Of a stretch of 64,000 bases of DNA, positions 34,879-43,080 are shown piece after piece (the first letter of the stretch is position 1; every line of letters begins with the position of its first letter). The translations under genes were made by a program, and so were the position numbers. Source of the DNA: Pustulibacterium marinum (lineage in GTDB: Bacteria > Bacteroidota > Bacteroidia > Flavobacteriales > Flavobacteriaceae); assembly GCF_900116665.1 (NCBI RefSeq), contig NZ_FPBK01000013.1, positions 57,055 through 121,054 on the forward strand. The letters are read 5' to 3'. A model generated the notes under the pieces. That model did no database searches and was not told the origin of the DNA. It worked only from the letters and a program-made list of their open reading frames with translations.

Positions 34879-35464
34879 ATTTGTAAAATAAATTGTCGTC
34901 TATGTAATTCCAAACAGATCCTGGTAATAAAGGTTTTACATTTTTACCAGATTTAATTTCGTCTCGAATGAAGGATGATGAAATTTCCATGATTGGAGCA
35001 TTTTCTACAATGTGAATTTTTGGATGTTTCAACAAACTCTCGTCGGCTATCGTTCTAGCAGGTACGCGAGGATACACATACAAATGATGATGTTCCAAAA
35101 TCACTTCGTAGTTTTTCCACTTGTGAAAAGAGTTTAAATTATCTTCTCCCATAATGAGAGCAAATTCATAATCTGCGTACTTTTCTTGCAAGTATATCAA
35201 CGTGTCCGATGTATAATTGGGTTGTGGAAGTTTAAACTCAATATCGCTGGGTTTCAAATGCTCAAAACCTTCAGTTGCTTTAAAAACCATTTCTAAACGC
35301 TGATAGTTGTCTAGCAATGTTTTTTTCTTTTTGAATGGATTATGAGGTGTAACTACAAGCCAAATTTCATCTAAATCGGTATGTTCTGCAAAATGATTGG
35401 CAATTACCAAGTGCCCAATGTGAATAGGGTTATAAGTACCAAAATACAATCCGACTTTCTTCAT
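34877..35464 (-). CDS. nadD: Nicotinate-nucleotide adenylyltransferase
   Basis: A 195-residue enzyme that adenylates nicotinate mononucleotide in NAD synthesis. Typical motifs are YFGTYNPIHIGHL (nucleotidyltransferase HxGH as HIGH), MGEDNLNSFHKWKN and the C-terminal ISSSFIRDEI. It is the last gene of a yicC-gmk-nadD operon, nine bases after gmk. Confidence 0.95.
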   Translation of the reverse strand: MKKVGLYFGTYNPIHIGHLVIANHFAEHTDLDEIWLVVTPHNPFKKKKTLLDNYQRLEMVFKATEGFEHLKPSDIEFKLPQPNYTSDTLIYLQEKYADYEFALIMGEDNLNSFHKWKNYEVILEHHHLYVYPRVPARTIADESLLKHPKIHIVENAPIMEISSSFIRDEIKSGKNVKPLLPGSVWNYIDDNLFYK

Positions 35465-35473
35465 TATAAATCT

Positions 35474-36046
35474 TTAGGATTTGATAAAACCAGCAACCAA
35501 TTCTTCTGCTTCATTCAAAGCCGTCTGTAAGTCGTAGTTTTTAATAATGGTGTCAAATTGTGGTGCGGTTGCCAATTCTACAGATGCTTTAGCAATACGC
35601 ATGTTTATTTTGTCTTCGCTCTCCGTTTTGCGTTGTTTTAAGCGTATTTTAAGTTCGTCTATGCTTGGTGGTTTTACAAAAACAGCTAGTGTTTGTTCAG
35701 GGAATTTTTTCTTGATACGTAATCCGCCTGCAACGTCGATATCAAAAATTACGTGTTTGCCCAAAGCCCAAATACGCTCAACTTCCTTTTTTAAAGTTCC
35801 GTAGAAATTATCACGATATACCTCTTCCCACTCTAAAAAATCTTCATTTTTAATGTGTTGTTTGAAATCGTGAAGCGATAAAAAGTAATAATCTTTTCCA
35901 TCAACTTCTTCACCACGTGGTGCTCTGGAAGTACATGAAATAGAAAACTCTAAATTCAATTCTTCCTTGCTTAATAGATGTCTTACAATGGTGGTTTTTC
36001 CACTACCCGACGGTGCCGAAAACACAATTAATTTTCCCTGTTTCAC
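35474..36046 (-). CDS. gmk: Guanylate kinase
   Basis: A 190-residue kinase that phosphorylates GMP to GDP. The P-loop is SAPSGSGKTT (residues 10-19), followed by SCTSRAPRGEEVDGKDYYF for GMP binding and the lid region RLKQRKTESEDKINMRIAKA. Length is standard. Nine bases separate it from yicC upstream. Confidence 0.97.
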   Translation of the reverse strand: MKQGKLIVFSAPSGSGKTTIVRHLLSKEELNLEFSISCTSRAPRGEEVDGKDYYFLSLHDFKQHIKNEDFLEWEEVYRDNFYGTLKKEVERIWALGKHVIFDIDVAGGLRIKKKFPEQTLAVFVKPPSIDELKIRLKQRKTESEDKINMRIAKASVELATAPQFDTIIKNYDLQTALNEAEELVAGFIKS

Positions 36047-36055
36047 TTGTGTAAC

Positions 36056-36913
36056 TTATAAAACGTTTAGTACTTGTTCTTTGATTTTTTCGAGCTCGTC
36101 TTTCATCTGAACTACCAATTTTTGCATAGGTGCAAAATTACTTTTAGAACCCATGGTATTGATTTCTCTACCAATTTCTTGGCAAATGAATCCTAATTTT
36201 CTACCGTTGGAGTCTGGAGTGTTTAGCGTAGTTACAAAATACTCCAAATGATTAGCAAGACGTACTTTCTCTTCGGTAATATCGTATTTTTCTAGATAGA
36301 AAATCAGTTCTTGTTCAAAACGATCTTCGTCTACTTTTTCTTTAATTTCTGAAACTGCTTTTTCTAATTTTTCACGAATTTGAACAGTGCGTTCCGGATC
36401 TATTTGTTTTACTTCAGCTAAAAGATTCGAAATATTTTCAATACGTAATTCAAAATCATTTTTAAGAGCAGCACCTTCTTCGCGGCGGTATTCCATTAAC
36501 GCTTCAATAGCTAAATCCAATGCATTTTCAATAGCAGTAAATTCGCTTTCGTCAATTTCTTCACGCTCCGTTTTCAATGCGTCTGGCATACGAACAGCCA
36601 TTTTTAACAGCTCTGTTTCGTCACCGTCAACTACATTTTTTAGTTGATTGATGTATTGTTTTACAATAGCTTCGTTTACTTGTGTAGAGGTTTCTTCACC
36701 TGTAATTTCAACATATAGACCAAAGTCTACTTTTCCACGGTTTAGCGCTTTTGCAATGGTATTACGCATGCTTAATTCTTTTTCACGGTAAAGAGAAGGA
36801 ATACGTGCATTAAGGTCTAAACTTTTACTGTTAAGCGATTTAAGCTCTACAGTTATTTTTTTGGTAGGAAGCTGAATTACTTGCTTCCCAAATCCTGTCA
36901 TCGATTGAATCAT
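36056..36913 (-). CDS. yicC: YicC family protein (endoribonuclease-type)
   Basis: A 285-residue protein with the YicC N-terminal start IQSMTGFGKQ, VELKSLNSKSLDLNARIP and the C-terminal DUF1732 part LGFICQEIGREINTMGSKSNFAPMQKLVVQMKDELEKIKEQVLN. E. coli YicC is linked to stationary-phase survival and small-RNA decay. It leads the yicC-gmk-nadD operon, an order common in bacteria. Confidence 0.93.
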   Translation of the reverse strand: MIQSMTGFGKQVIQLPTKKITVELKSLNSKSLDLNARIPSLYREKELSMRNTIAKALNRGKVDFGLYVEITGEETSTQVNEAIVKQYINQLKNVVDGDETELLKMAVRMPDALKTEREEIDESEFTAIENALDLAIEALMEYRREEGAALKNDFELRIENISNLLAEVKQIDPERTVQIREKLEKAVSEIKEKVDEDRFEQELIFYLEKYDITEEKVRLANHLEYFVTTLNTPDSNGRKLGFICQEIGREINTMGSKSNFAPMQKLVVQMKDELEKIKEQVLNVL

Positions 36914-36933
36914 ATGAACTTGTATAAGTGCGG

Positions 36934-36941
36934 CAAAGGTA
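36934..36941 (-). promoter_or_regulatory. Putative promoter -7 element (TACCTTTG) of the yicC-gmk-nadD operon
   Basis: Minus-strand TACCTTTG fits TAnnTTTG, 20 bases upstream of the yicC ATG. Confidence 0.55.
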
Positions 36942-37055
36942 ACAAAATATGAATAGAATGCTGAATTCTAAAAGGTTTTCAAGAATTGTAAGTAAAAAGG
37001 ATATTTGGAATGCAATTTGGGTTGTTCCTAAGTATGCCTTTTTAAAAATTACTTG

Positions 37056-37547
37056 ATGAAAAGTATCTACTTAGTTTTATTTTCTACTTGGATCATTTCT
37101 TGTTCGGCTCCAATTAATAAGGAAGAGCAAGAGTTTACGCAAGGCGAAAAAGCTGTTGTATTGCTATTAAGCAAAAAAATTACTCAAAAATTAAAAGTTT
37201 GGAAACCTTCAAGTGAAGATCTTGAAATTGTGAAAGAAGTATTAGCGAACGCTGTAATTGATGGTGAATTTGACTTTCTGAAAGAGCCTAAATTAGAGAG
37301 TATTTTTAATTACTATTACCGCCAATATATTCCTTTTATTGATGAGGATGGAGATAGAATGATTGAAGTGAATGCATTTTGTGATTCAATTTACAAGGAA
37401 GAATTAAAAAGAAATCCTGATAGAGAACCACTGAATTGGAAAGAACACTACGTTATGTTTTTAGATGGAGGGTCATGCTTTTGGAATATTATTATCAATA
37501 TAGATAAAAAGACATATGCGAATATGCAAGTTAATGGACAGGCTTAA
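37056..37547 (+). CDS. Small predicted lipoprotein, unknown function
   Basis: A 163-residue protein with a lipoprotein signal ending in WIISC (C16). The mature part is helical and acidic at first, then contains VNAFCDSIYKEELKRNPDREPLNWKEHYVMFLDGGSCFWNIIINID; two Cys could pair. I recognise no family. The ATG at 37056 is preferred over the TTG one codon earlier. It is monocistronic with a strong terminator just after the stop, between the yicC operon and the sugar locus. Confidence 0.65.
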   Translation: MKSIYLVLFSTWIISCSAPINKEEQEFTQGEKAVVLLLSKKITQKLKVWKPSSEDLEIVKEVLANAVIDGEFDFLKEPKLESIFNYYYRQYIPFIDEDGDRMIEVNAFCDSIYKEELKRNPDREPLNWKEHYVMFLDGGSCFWNIIINIDKKTYANMQVNGQA

Positions 37548-37552
37548 AACAG

Positions 37553-37581
37553 AAACCTCCTGAATTTTCAGGAGGTTTTTT
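37553..37581. terminator. Bidirectional terminator between the small lipoprotein gene and the sugar operon
   Basis: Perfect stem AAACCTCCTGAA / TTCAGGAGGTTT with a T run, 6 bases after one stop and 5 before the convergent stop. Confidence 0.88.
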
Positions 37582-37585
37582 GTTT

Positions 37586-38413
37586 CTATAATTCTCTAAC
37601 CCAAATGTTTTTAAAACTGATTGGTTTACTTGGGTCACCATGTGATTGTAATTTGATGGGGCTCTTGCCATGTGCTTTTCGGTACGCAGGATTCCCAATA
37701 TATTGTGTAGGACCTTTTAACTCATAATGATTTTGTACTACCACACCATTAAATAATGCAGTAACATAAGCCGGAGATTTTAAAGATCCGTCTTCGTTAA
37801 ATTCAGGAGCTGTCCAAATAACATCATAGGTTTGCCATTCTCCTGGTTTGTTAATTGGATTGGCTAACGGAACTGCTTGCTTATAAATAGAACCAGCTTG
37901 ACCATTTGTATAGGTGTCATTCTCGTAAGAATCTAAGATTTGCAATTCGTATCCTTCATCACCAGGGCCAATAGAAGCTAAAAACAATCCGCTGTTACCG
38001 CGTACTTGGCCTTCACCATCTATATCTGCAGGGATTTTCCATTCTATATGCAATTGATAGCTGCCAAACTTTTCTTTGGTTTGAATGTTTCCTTTGGATT
38101 TATCCACGGTTAAGACTCCGTCTGCAACCGTCCAACCGGCAGGTTCTCCAGCATTGTCAACAGATTCCCAAGCATCTAAGTTATTTCCATCAAAAAGAAC
38201 AGTAGCATCGCTAGGAGCTTTGTTTGCTGTAGTTTTAACTGTTGGCGGAACCGGTTCGTAAACTTCGGTTTCTTCGGGTTTTGTGGGTTCTGGCTTTTCG
38301 GCTTCCATTTGTTGTGGAGCTGTTTCTTCTTCTGTAGTTACTTCTTTTTCAACTTTTACATCGCACGAAAAGAGAAATAAAGAAGCAGCAGCAAGCGTAT
38401 ATATTTTTTTCAT
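37586..38413 (-). CDS. 3-keto-disaccharide hydrolase (DUF1080) lipoprotein
   Basis: A 275-residue lipoprotein (lipidated C17 in FLFSC) with a low-complexity Glu/Pro/Thr linker (about 20-65) and one DUF1080 domain (about 66-275): VLFDGNNLDAWESVDN, GWTVADGVL, FGSYQLHIEWKIP, NSGLFLAS, YELQILDSYEN, WQTYDVIWTAP, and KSPIKLQSHGDPSKPISFKNIWVREL. This jelly-roll family includes hydrolases or lyases that cleave 3-keto-glycosides. It is the last gene of the five-gene minus-strand unit and overlaps its upstream neighbour by four bases. The lipid anchor places it in the periplasm or at the surface. Confidence 0.87.
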   Translation of the reverse strand: MKKIYTLAAASLFLFSCDVKVEKEVTTEEETAPQQMEAEKPEPTKPEETEVYEPVPPTVKTTANKAPSDATVLFDGNNLDAWESVDNAGEPAGWTVADGVLTVDKSKGNIQTKEKFGSYQLHIEWKIPADIDGEGQVRGNSGLFLASIGPGDEGYELQILDSYENDTYTNGQAGSIYKQAVPLANPINKPGEWQTYDVIWTAPEFNEDGSLKSPAYVTALFNGVVVQNHYELKGPTQYIGNPAYRKAHGKSPIKLQSHGDPSKPISFKNIWVREL

Positions 38414-39477
38414 TTGTTTGTGATTTGTATTCCTAAAATATTTTTCAGTTTTTCTTTGTCAACAGCTGCTCCGGCAAAATCATCAAAGGCTTTTTCAGTA
38501 GCTTCAATAATGTGTTTTTTAATAAAAGGAGCGCCTTCGCGAGCACCTTGCTCTGGACTTTTAATGCAACATTCCCATTCCATCACAGCCCAAACATCAC
38601 AACCGTATTGTGTAAGTTTAGAGAAAATTGTTTTGAAATCTATTTGTCCGTCACCCAAAGAGCGATACCTTCCTGCACGGTCTTTCCAATCGTTATAACC
38701 ACCAAAGGCACCTTTTTTTCCGGTAGGATTAAATTCTGAATCCTTTACATGAAATGCTTTGATAAATTCATGATAATGATCTATGTATGAAATATAATCC
38801 AACTGTTGCAATACAAAATGAGAAGGATCGTATAGAATATTGACCCGTTTATGATTTCCGGTAGCTTCCAGAAAACGTTCAAATGTATCGCCGTCATGCA
38901 AATCTTCTCCGGGATGAATTTCATAACAAACATCCACACCTTGTTCATCAAAATGATTTAAAATTGGCAACCAACGCTTGGCTAATTCTTCAAAGCCCAT
39001 TTCCACTAAACCAGCCGGGCGTTGTGGCCAAGGATGCATGGTATGCCAAAGTAATGATCCGGAAAATGTAGCATGAGCATTGAGACCTAAATGTTTACTG
39101 GCAGTAGCTGCTTTTTTAACTTGGTCTATAGCCCATTCTGTTCTTCCATTTGGATTGTTTTTTAAATGATCGGGCGCAAAATTATCGAACATGGTGTCGT
39201 AAGCCGGATGCACGGCTACCAATTGCCCTTGAAGATGTGTAGAAAGTTCTGTGATTTCTAGTCCGTAGGAATTTATTTTTCCTTTCAACTCGTCACAATA
39301 TGTTTTGCTTTCTGCTGCTTTATCAAGGTCGATTAAAAAATCTACATTGGTAGGAATTTGAATTCCTTTGTATCCAAGATCTGCCGCCCATTTACAAATG
39401 CTGTCTAGCGAATTGAATGGTGGTTTATCGTCTATGAACTGCGCTAAAAATATGCCTGGTCCTTGTATTGTTTTCAT
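38410..39477 (-). CDS. Cytoplasmic sugar phosphate isomerase/epimerase-like TIM barrel
   Basis: A 355-residue xylose-isomerase-like TIM barrel without signal peptide. Likely metal ligands are the Glu of CYEIHPGEDLHDG, the Asp/His of NILYDPSHFVLQQ, the His of IKAFHVKDSEF and the Glu of VMEWECCIKSPEQGA. Enzymes of this type epimerise or isomerise keto-sugars. It starts at ATG 39477, directly after the Gfo/Idh/MocA stop at 39479; the frame could extend five codons to 39492. Downstream it overlaps the DUF1080 gene by four bases. The TIM barrel plus Gfo/Idh pair is a frequent partner set for 3-keto-sugar and inositol metabolism. Confidence 0.85.
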   Translation of the reverse strand: MKTIQGPGIFLAQFIDDKPPFNSLDSICKWAADLGYKGIQIPTNVDFLIDLDKAAESKTYCDELKGKINSYGLEITELSTHLQGQLVAVHPAYDTMFDNFAPDHLKNNPNGRTEWAIDQVKKAATASKHLGLNAHATFSGSLLWHTMHPWPQRPAGLVEMGFEELAKRWLPILNHFDEQGVDVCYEIHPGEDLHDGDTFERFLEATGNHKRVNILYDPSHFVLQQLDYISYIDHYHEFIKAFHVKDSEFNPTGKKGAFGGYNDWKDRAGRYRSLGDGQIDFKTIFSKLTQYGCDVWAVMEWECCIKSPEQGAREGAPFIKKHIIEATEKAFDDFAGAAVDKEKLKNILGIQITNK

Positions 39478-39478
39478 A

Positions 39479-40621
39479 TTATTCGTTATCAATAGCTACC
39501 CAAATATTTCCGTTAGAATGTGATTCCATTGCACTTTCAATAAAATTCATACCGCGAACACCATCTGTTAGTGTTGGGAATTCCCCTGAATCGTACGGTT
39601 CACCTTTAATGGCTTTTGCTACGCCGAGATAAATATTTCCCATGGCGTCAAAAATTCCTTCGGGATGTCCGGGAGGTAGTTTTACACTGTTAAGAGAAAG
39701 TTCGCTGTTGTAAGCATGCCCTGGTTTTAGTACTTGTAAAGGTTTGTCTTCTTCCATCAAATACAAAAAGTTAGGATCTTCTTGTTCCCACTTCATTCCG
39801 GCTTTATCGCCGTAAATTTTAATGGACAATCCGTTTTCTTCTCCGGTTGCCACTTGGCTAGAACGCAAAACTCCTTTTACATTTTTACTGAAACGAAGTA
39901 GCACAGTACCATCAATATCCATAGGGTTATCATCGTACAAATAATTCAAATCGGACAACACTTTATCAACTTTGAGTCCGGTTGTGAACTCGATCATATT
40001 AAATGCATGTACACCAATATCTGCCAAACAAGAGCTTTTTCCTGATTTCTCTGGATCTAAATGCCATGTAGTTTTTCTTTTTTCTACATCGTGAATGATA
40101 GGATTGATCCATCCTTGGTAATATTGAACGTCTACTTTTTGAATGGTTCCTAATCGACCACTTTCTACTAATTTTCGCATTTCACGAACCATTGGATATC
40201 CCGTGTAGGTATGCGTAACTGCGAAAACTAAATGTTTGCCTTCTATGGCTTTTTTAAGAATTTTAGCTTCTTGGTAGGTTGTGGTCAATGGTTTTTCGCA
40301 AATCACATGGAAGTTATTATCCAGTAATTTTTTTACCATATCAAAATGCAAAAAATTTGGAGTAACTACCGAAACTACGTCCATACGTTCTGTTTCCGGC
40401 AATGCCATTTCCTTTGCAATTAAATCGTCAATATTTTTATAAATTCTATCTGTAGGCAAGCCATTGTTTTTTGCGAATTCTAGACTTGACTCATATTTTG
40501 AATGGAAGGCACCACCAACAATTTCGTAATGTTCATACATGTATGCAGCCACACGATGTAGAACTCCAATAAGCGAATTGCCACCGCCTCCCAATATTCC
40601 TAATTTTAGTTTTTTTCTCAT
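39479..40621 (-). CDS. Gfo/Idh/MocA family oxidoreductase
   Basis: A 380-residue NAD(P)-dependent sugar oxidoreductase without signal peptide. The Rossmann motif is LGILGGGGNSLIG, followed by VVTPNFLHFDMVKKLLDNNFHVICEKPLTTT (the EKP catalytic lysine) and a C-terminal sandwich with KSSCLADIGVHAFNMIEFTTGL containing the DxGxHxxN-type motif. A cytoplasmic member beside a 3-keto-glycoside hydrolase could reduce the imported 3-keto-sugar. It is third of five genes in the minus-strand unit. Confidence 0.9.
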   Translation of the reverse strand: MRKKLKLGILGGGGNSLIGVLHRVAAYMYEHYEIVGGAFHSKYESSLEFAKNNGLPTDRIYKNIDDLIAKEMALPETERMDVVSVVTPNFLHFDMVKKLLDNNFHVICEKPLTTTYQEAKILKKAIEGKHLVFAVTHTYTGYPMVREMRKLVESGRLGTIQKVDVQYYQGWINPIIHDVEKRKTTWHLDPEKSGKSSCLADIGVHAFNMIEFTTGLKVDKVLSDLNYLYDDNPMDIDGTVLLRFSKNVKGVLRSSQVATGEENGLSIKIYGDKAGMKWEQEDPNFLYLMEEDKPLQVLKPGHAYNSELSLNSVKLPPGHPEGIFDAMGNIYLGVAKAIKGEPYDSGEFPTLTDGVRGMNFIESAMESHSNGNIWVAIDNE

Positions 40622-40666
40622 GAATTTATTTTAATTGAGGATGCTCTAAAATATAAAACTTCTTAC

Positions 40667-41893
40667 TTATGAGGTGTATTCTACCTTTTCATTCTTAAAG
40701 AAAAGGGCAAATAATATCATTACCGCAAAGGCGAAAATGGCAGGATACATCCATATTTTTTCCCATAAATGTGTGTTGTCTGGTCTTGTAAGCTCATCCG
40801 TTATTTTTCCAGCTACGAAGAATCCTATCAACATTCCAACGCCATAAGTTGCTAGAGTGATTAACCCTTGAGCGGCACTTTTGAATTTATCACCCGCTTT
40901 AGAATCGGTGTAAATTTGACCGGAAACAAAGAAGAAATCATAACAAATTCCGTGAAGTGCTATTCCTAATAAAAGCATGAACGACAATTCACCGGCATCG
41001 CCATAGGCAAATAATAAGTAACGAACTGTCCACGCTAGCATACCAGCCATTAATGTTTTTTTGAAACCGAATTTGGTAAAGAACACGGGAAGTAGTAGCA
41101 TGAACAAAACTTCAGATCCTTGTCCAATGGCCATTTTTGCTGTTGGTTTTCCCATCCCTATTTCAGATAAAAATGGATTTGCATTTTGATAGTAAAACGC
41201 TAGCGGAATACAAATAAGAATGGAGGAAAGGAAAAAGAATAAGAAGTTGCGATTTTTTAAAAGTGAAATGGCATCTAATCCTAAAATATCTGATATAGTA
41301 ATCTTTTCGTCTTTAGAAACTTTTGGTGGTGTTTTTGGAAGTGTAAAACTAAAAATTCCAAGTATTGCAGATGCAATGGCTACCATTAAAAAGGTGTTTT
41401 TTAGCATTCCACCTTCCACAGCGTTTTGAGCATCCCAACCAATAAAGCTGATGAGTAATCCGGCGATAATCCATCCGACGGTACCAAAAACTCTAATGTA
41501 TGAGAATTGCTTGGAAGGATCTGTCATTTGGTTGAATGATATAGAATTTACCAGAGCTAGCGTTGGCATATAAGCAATCATATATGCTAAAACGTATGGG
41601 TAAAATCCATCGAAATTGGTGCTGGTGTACATCATATACATTAAACCAGCGCCTATGAGATGTAGAATTCCTAATATTTTTTCAGCATTGATAAATCGGT
41701 CTGCAATAAGACCAATAATAAAAGGAGCAATAATAGCTCCCCAGGATTGGGTGGAGAAAGCCATGGCACTTTGTGCACCTGTAGCTTGTAAATTGTTGGC
41801 CAGATAGGTACCAAGGGTAACAAACCAGCCGCCCCAAATGAAGAATTCCAAGAACATCATAAGGGAAAGTTGCGTAAATATTTTAGATTTCAT
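40667..41893 (-). CDS. MFS permease of the nucleoside:H+ symporter (NupG-like) type
   Basis: A 408-residue protein with 12 predicted helices. MMFLEFFIWGGWFVTLGTYL at the N-terminus, IIAPFIIGLIADRF and SFNQMTDPSKQFSYIRVFGTVGWI are characteristic of the NupG/XapB-like group. Its position between the Gfo/Idh/MocA and Tat-signal TIM-barrel genes suggests that the real cargo is the sugar processed by this locus, not a nucleoside; this is inference. Confidence 0.88.
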   Translation of the reverse strand: MKSKIFTQLSLMMFLEFFIWGGWFVTLGTYLANNLQATGAQSAMAFSTQSWGAIIAPFIIGLIADRFINAEKILGILHLIGAGLMYMMYTSTNFDGFYPYVLAYMIAYMPTLALVNSISFNQMTDPSKQFSYIRVFGTVGWIIAGLLISFIGWDAQNAVEGGMLKNTFLMVAIASAILGIFSFTLPKTPPKVSKDEKITISDILGLDAISLLKNRNFLFFFLSSILICIPLAFYYQNANPFLSEIGMGKPTAKMAIGQGSEVLFMLLLPVFFTKFGFKKTLMAGMLAWTVRYLLFAYGDAGELSFMLLLGIALHGICYDFFFVSGQIYTDSKAGDKFKSAAQGLITLATYGVGMLIGFFVAGKITDELTRPDNTHLWEKIWMYPAIFAFAVMILFALFFKNEKVEYTS

Positions 41894-41924
41894 TTGTTGT
41901 TTGTGTTTGGATAGTTGTCAACTA

Positions 41925-42932
41925 TTAAGATACTTCTTTGGCAGATTTTAATAAAAGATTTTTTGTAGCAATTAAACCTTCTTCTTCACTTAATCGGTCT
42001 CCTTCATATTCTACACCTATATATCCGTTATAGCCGTGATCTTTTACTATTTGCAAAAGTTGGGTATAGTCCATAATAGTTTCGTTTCCTGCATCATCAA
42101 AGTCATAAGTTTTAGCGCTTACAGCTTTTGCAAATGGCATTAATTCTTTCACACCTTTATAGCGGTCATATTCTTCCACACATGGTGCTCCCCAACGTTC
42201 GTTATTTTCTCTTTTCAGACAGAAATTTCCAAAATCTGGTAGAGTTCCGCAATTGTCCATGTTTACTCCTTTCATAACATCGGTTAACAATTGTGCATCG
42301 GAAGATAGATATCCGTGGTTTTCCACAAGTACATTTATTTTATGACCTTTTGCATATTCTGATAATTTGGAAAGCGCATCAATTGAATTGTTTTTCCATT
42401 CTTCGCGGTCTTCGGCTCCAAAGAGATTTACACGAATAGAATGACAACCAAGTGCAGCAGCAGCATCTACCCATTTATGATGATTTTCAACCCCAGTATT
42501 TCTATCTTTTTTATTGTTAGAAGCTAAATCTCCTTCACCATCAACCATAATGATGAGATTGTTCATATTGTTGGCATCACTTCTTTTCAATAATTCTTTT
42601 ACCAGATTATCTAGTGCCATCATGGAGTTGGTATTCTTTTCGAGTTCTTTGGCATATAAATGATTTACATATTCTAAACCTTCAAATCCCCAATTGTGAG
42701 CTTTTTCAGCAAAATCCAACGGATTCATTCCCTGTTCCATAATCATTCTGTGAATAGACCATTGTGCAAGGGAAAGTTTAAAAAATGGTTCTTTTGGCTT
42801 TTCTTCATCTGCATTATCGGTTGGCGTGGTAACTTCTTTTTTGGGCTTCATATCTACACATGATGCAATTCCTAAAAGAGTAAAAGCAAGCCCCGCCTGA
42901 GCTGAATTTCTAATGAACTTTCTTCTTTTCAT
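41925..42932 (-). CDS. Exported TIM-barrel isomerase-like lipoprotein (Tat signal)
   Basis: A 335-residue protein whose N-terminus has a twin-arginine motif (KRRKFIRNS) and a lipobox (LGIASC, C25), so it should be folded before export and then lipidated. The mature part is a xylose-isomerase/hydroxypyruvate-isomerase-like barrel (AQWSIHRMIMEQGMNPLDFAEKAHNWGFEGLEYVN, VLVENHGYLSSDAQLL, TLPDFGNFCL, YNGYIGVEYEGDRL). It is the first gene of the five-gene unit and diverges from the GMC gene. Confidence 0.85.
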   Translation of the reverse strand: MKRRKFIRNSAQAGLAFTLLGIASCVDMKPKKEVTTPTDNADEEKPKEPFFKLSLAQWSIHRMIMEQGMNPLDFAEKAHNWGFEGLEYVNHLYAKELEKNTNSMMALDNLVKELLKRSDANNMNNLIIMVDGEGDLASNNKKDRNTGVENHHKWVDAAAALGCHSIRVNLFGAEDREEWKNNSIDALSKLSEYAKGHKINVLVENHGYLSSDAQLLTDVMKGVNMDNCGTLPDFGNFCLKRENNERWGAPCVEEYDRYKGVKELMPFAKAVSAKTYDFDDAGNETIMDYTQLLQIVKDHGYNGYIGVEYEGDRLSEEEGLIATKNLLLKSAKEVS

Positions 42933-43080
42933 GATGTTGTAAGTGTTAAAAACACATTTTAAAAATGTTAATAGAAAACGTTGTATTTATTATTTATTTA
43001 ATATTTTCACGTTATAAATGTAGAAAATTAATTTATATTTAAATAATATTATCAATTAAACAAACAAATAATTACAAATC
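42933..43080. promoter_or_regulatory. Divergent promoter region of the sugar-oxidation locus
   Basis: This 148-base, very AT-rich gap separates the start codons of the five-gene minus unit and the GMC plus unit. A 15-base palindrome ACATTTTAAAAATGT at 42954-42968 could be an operator, but it is AT-only in the centre and could be chance. No clear TAnnTTTG was found. No regulator gene lies in the locus. Confidence 0.45.

Noticed and set aside
42954..42968. Palindrome ACATTTTAAAAATGT as a firm operator
   Set aside because: It is short and nearly all A/T in an AT-rich gap, with no second copy seen and no regulator gene in the locus; kept only as a note in the promoter region.
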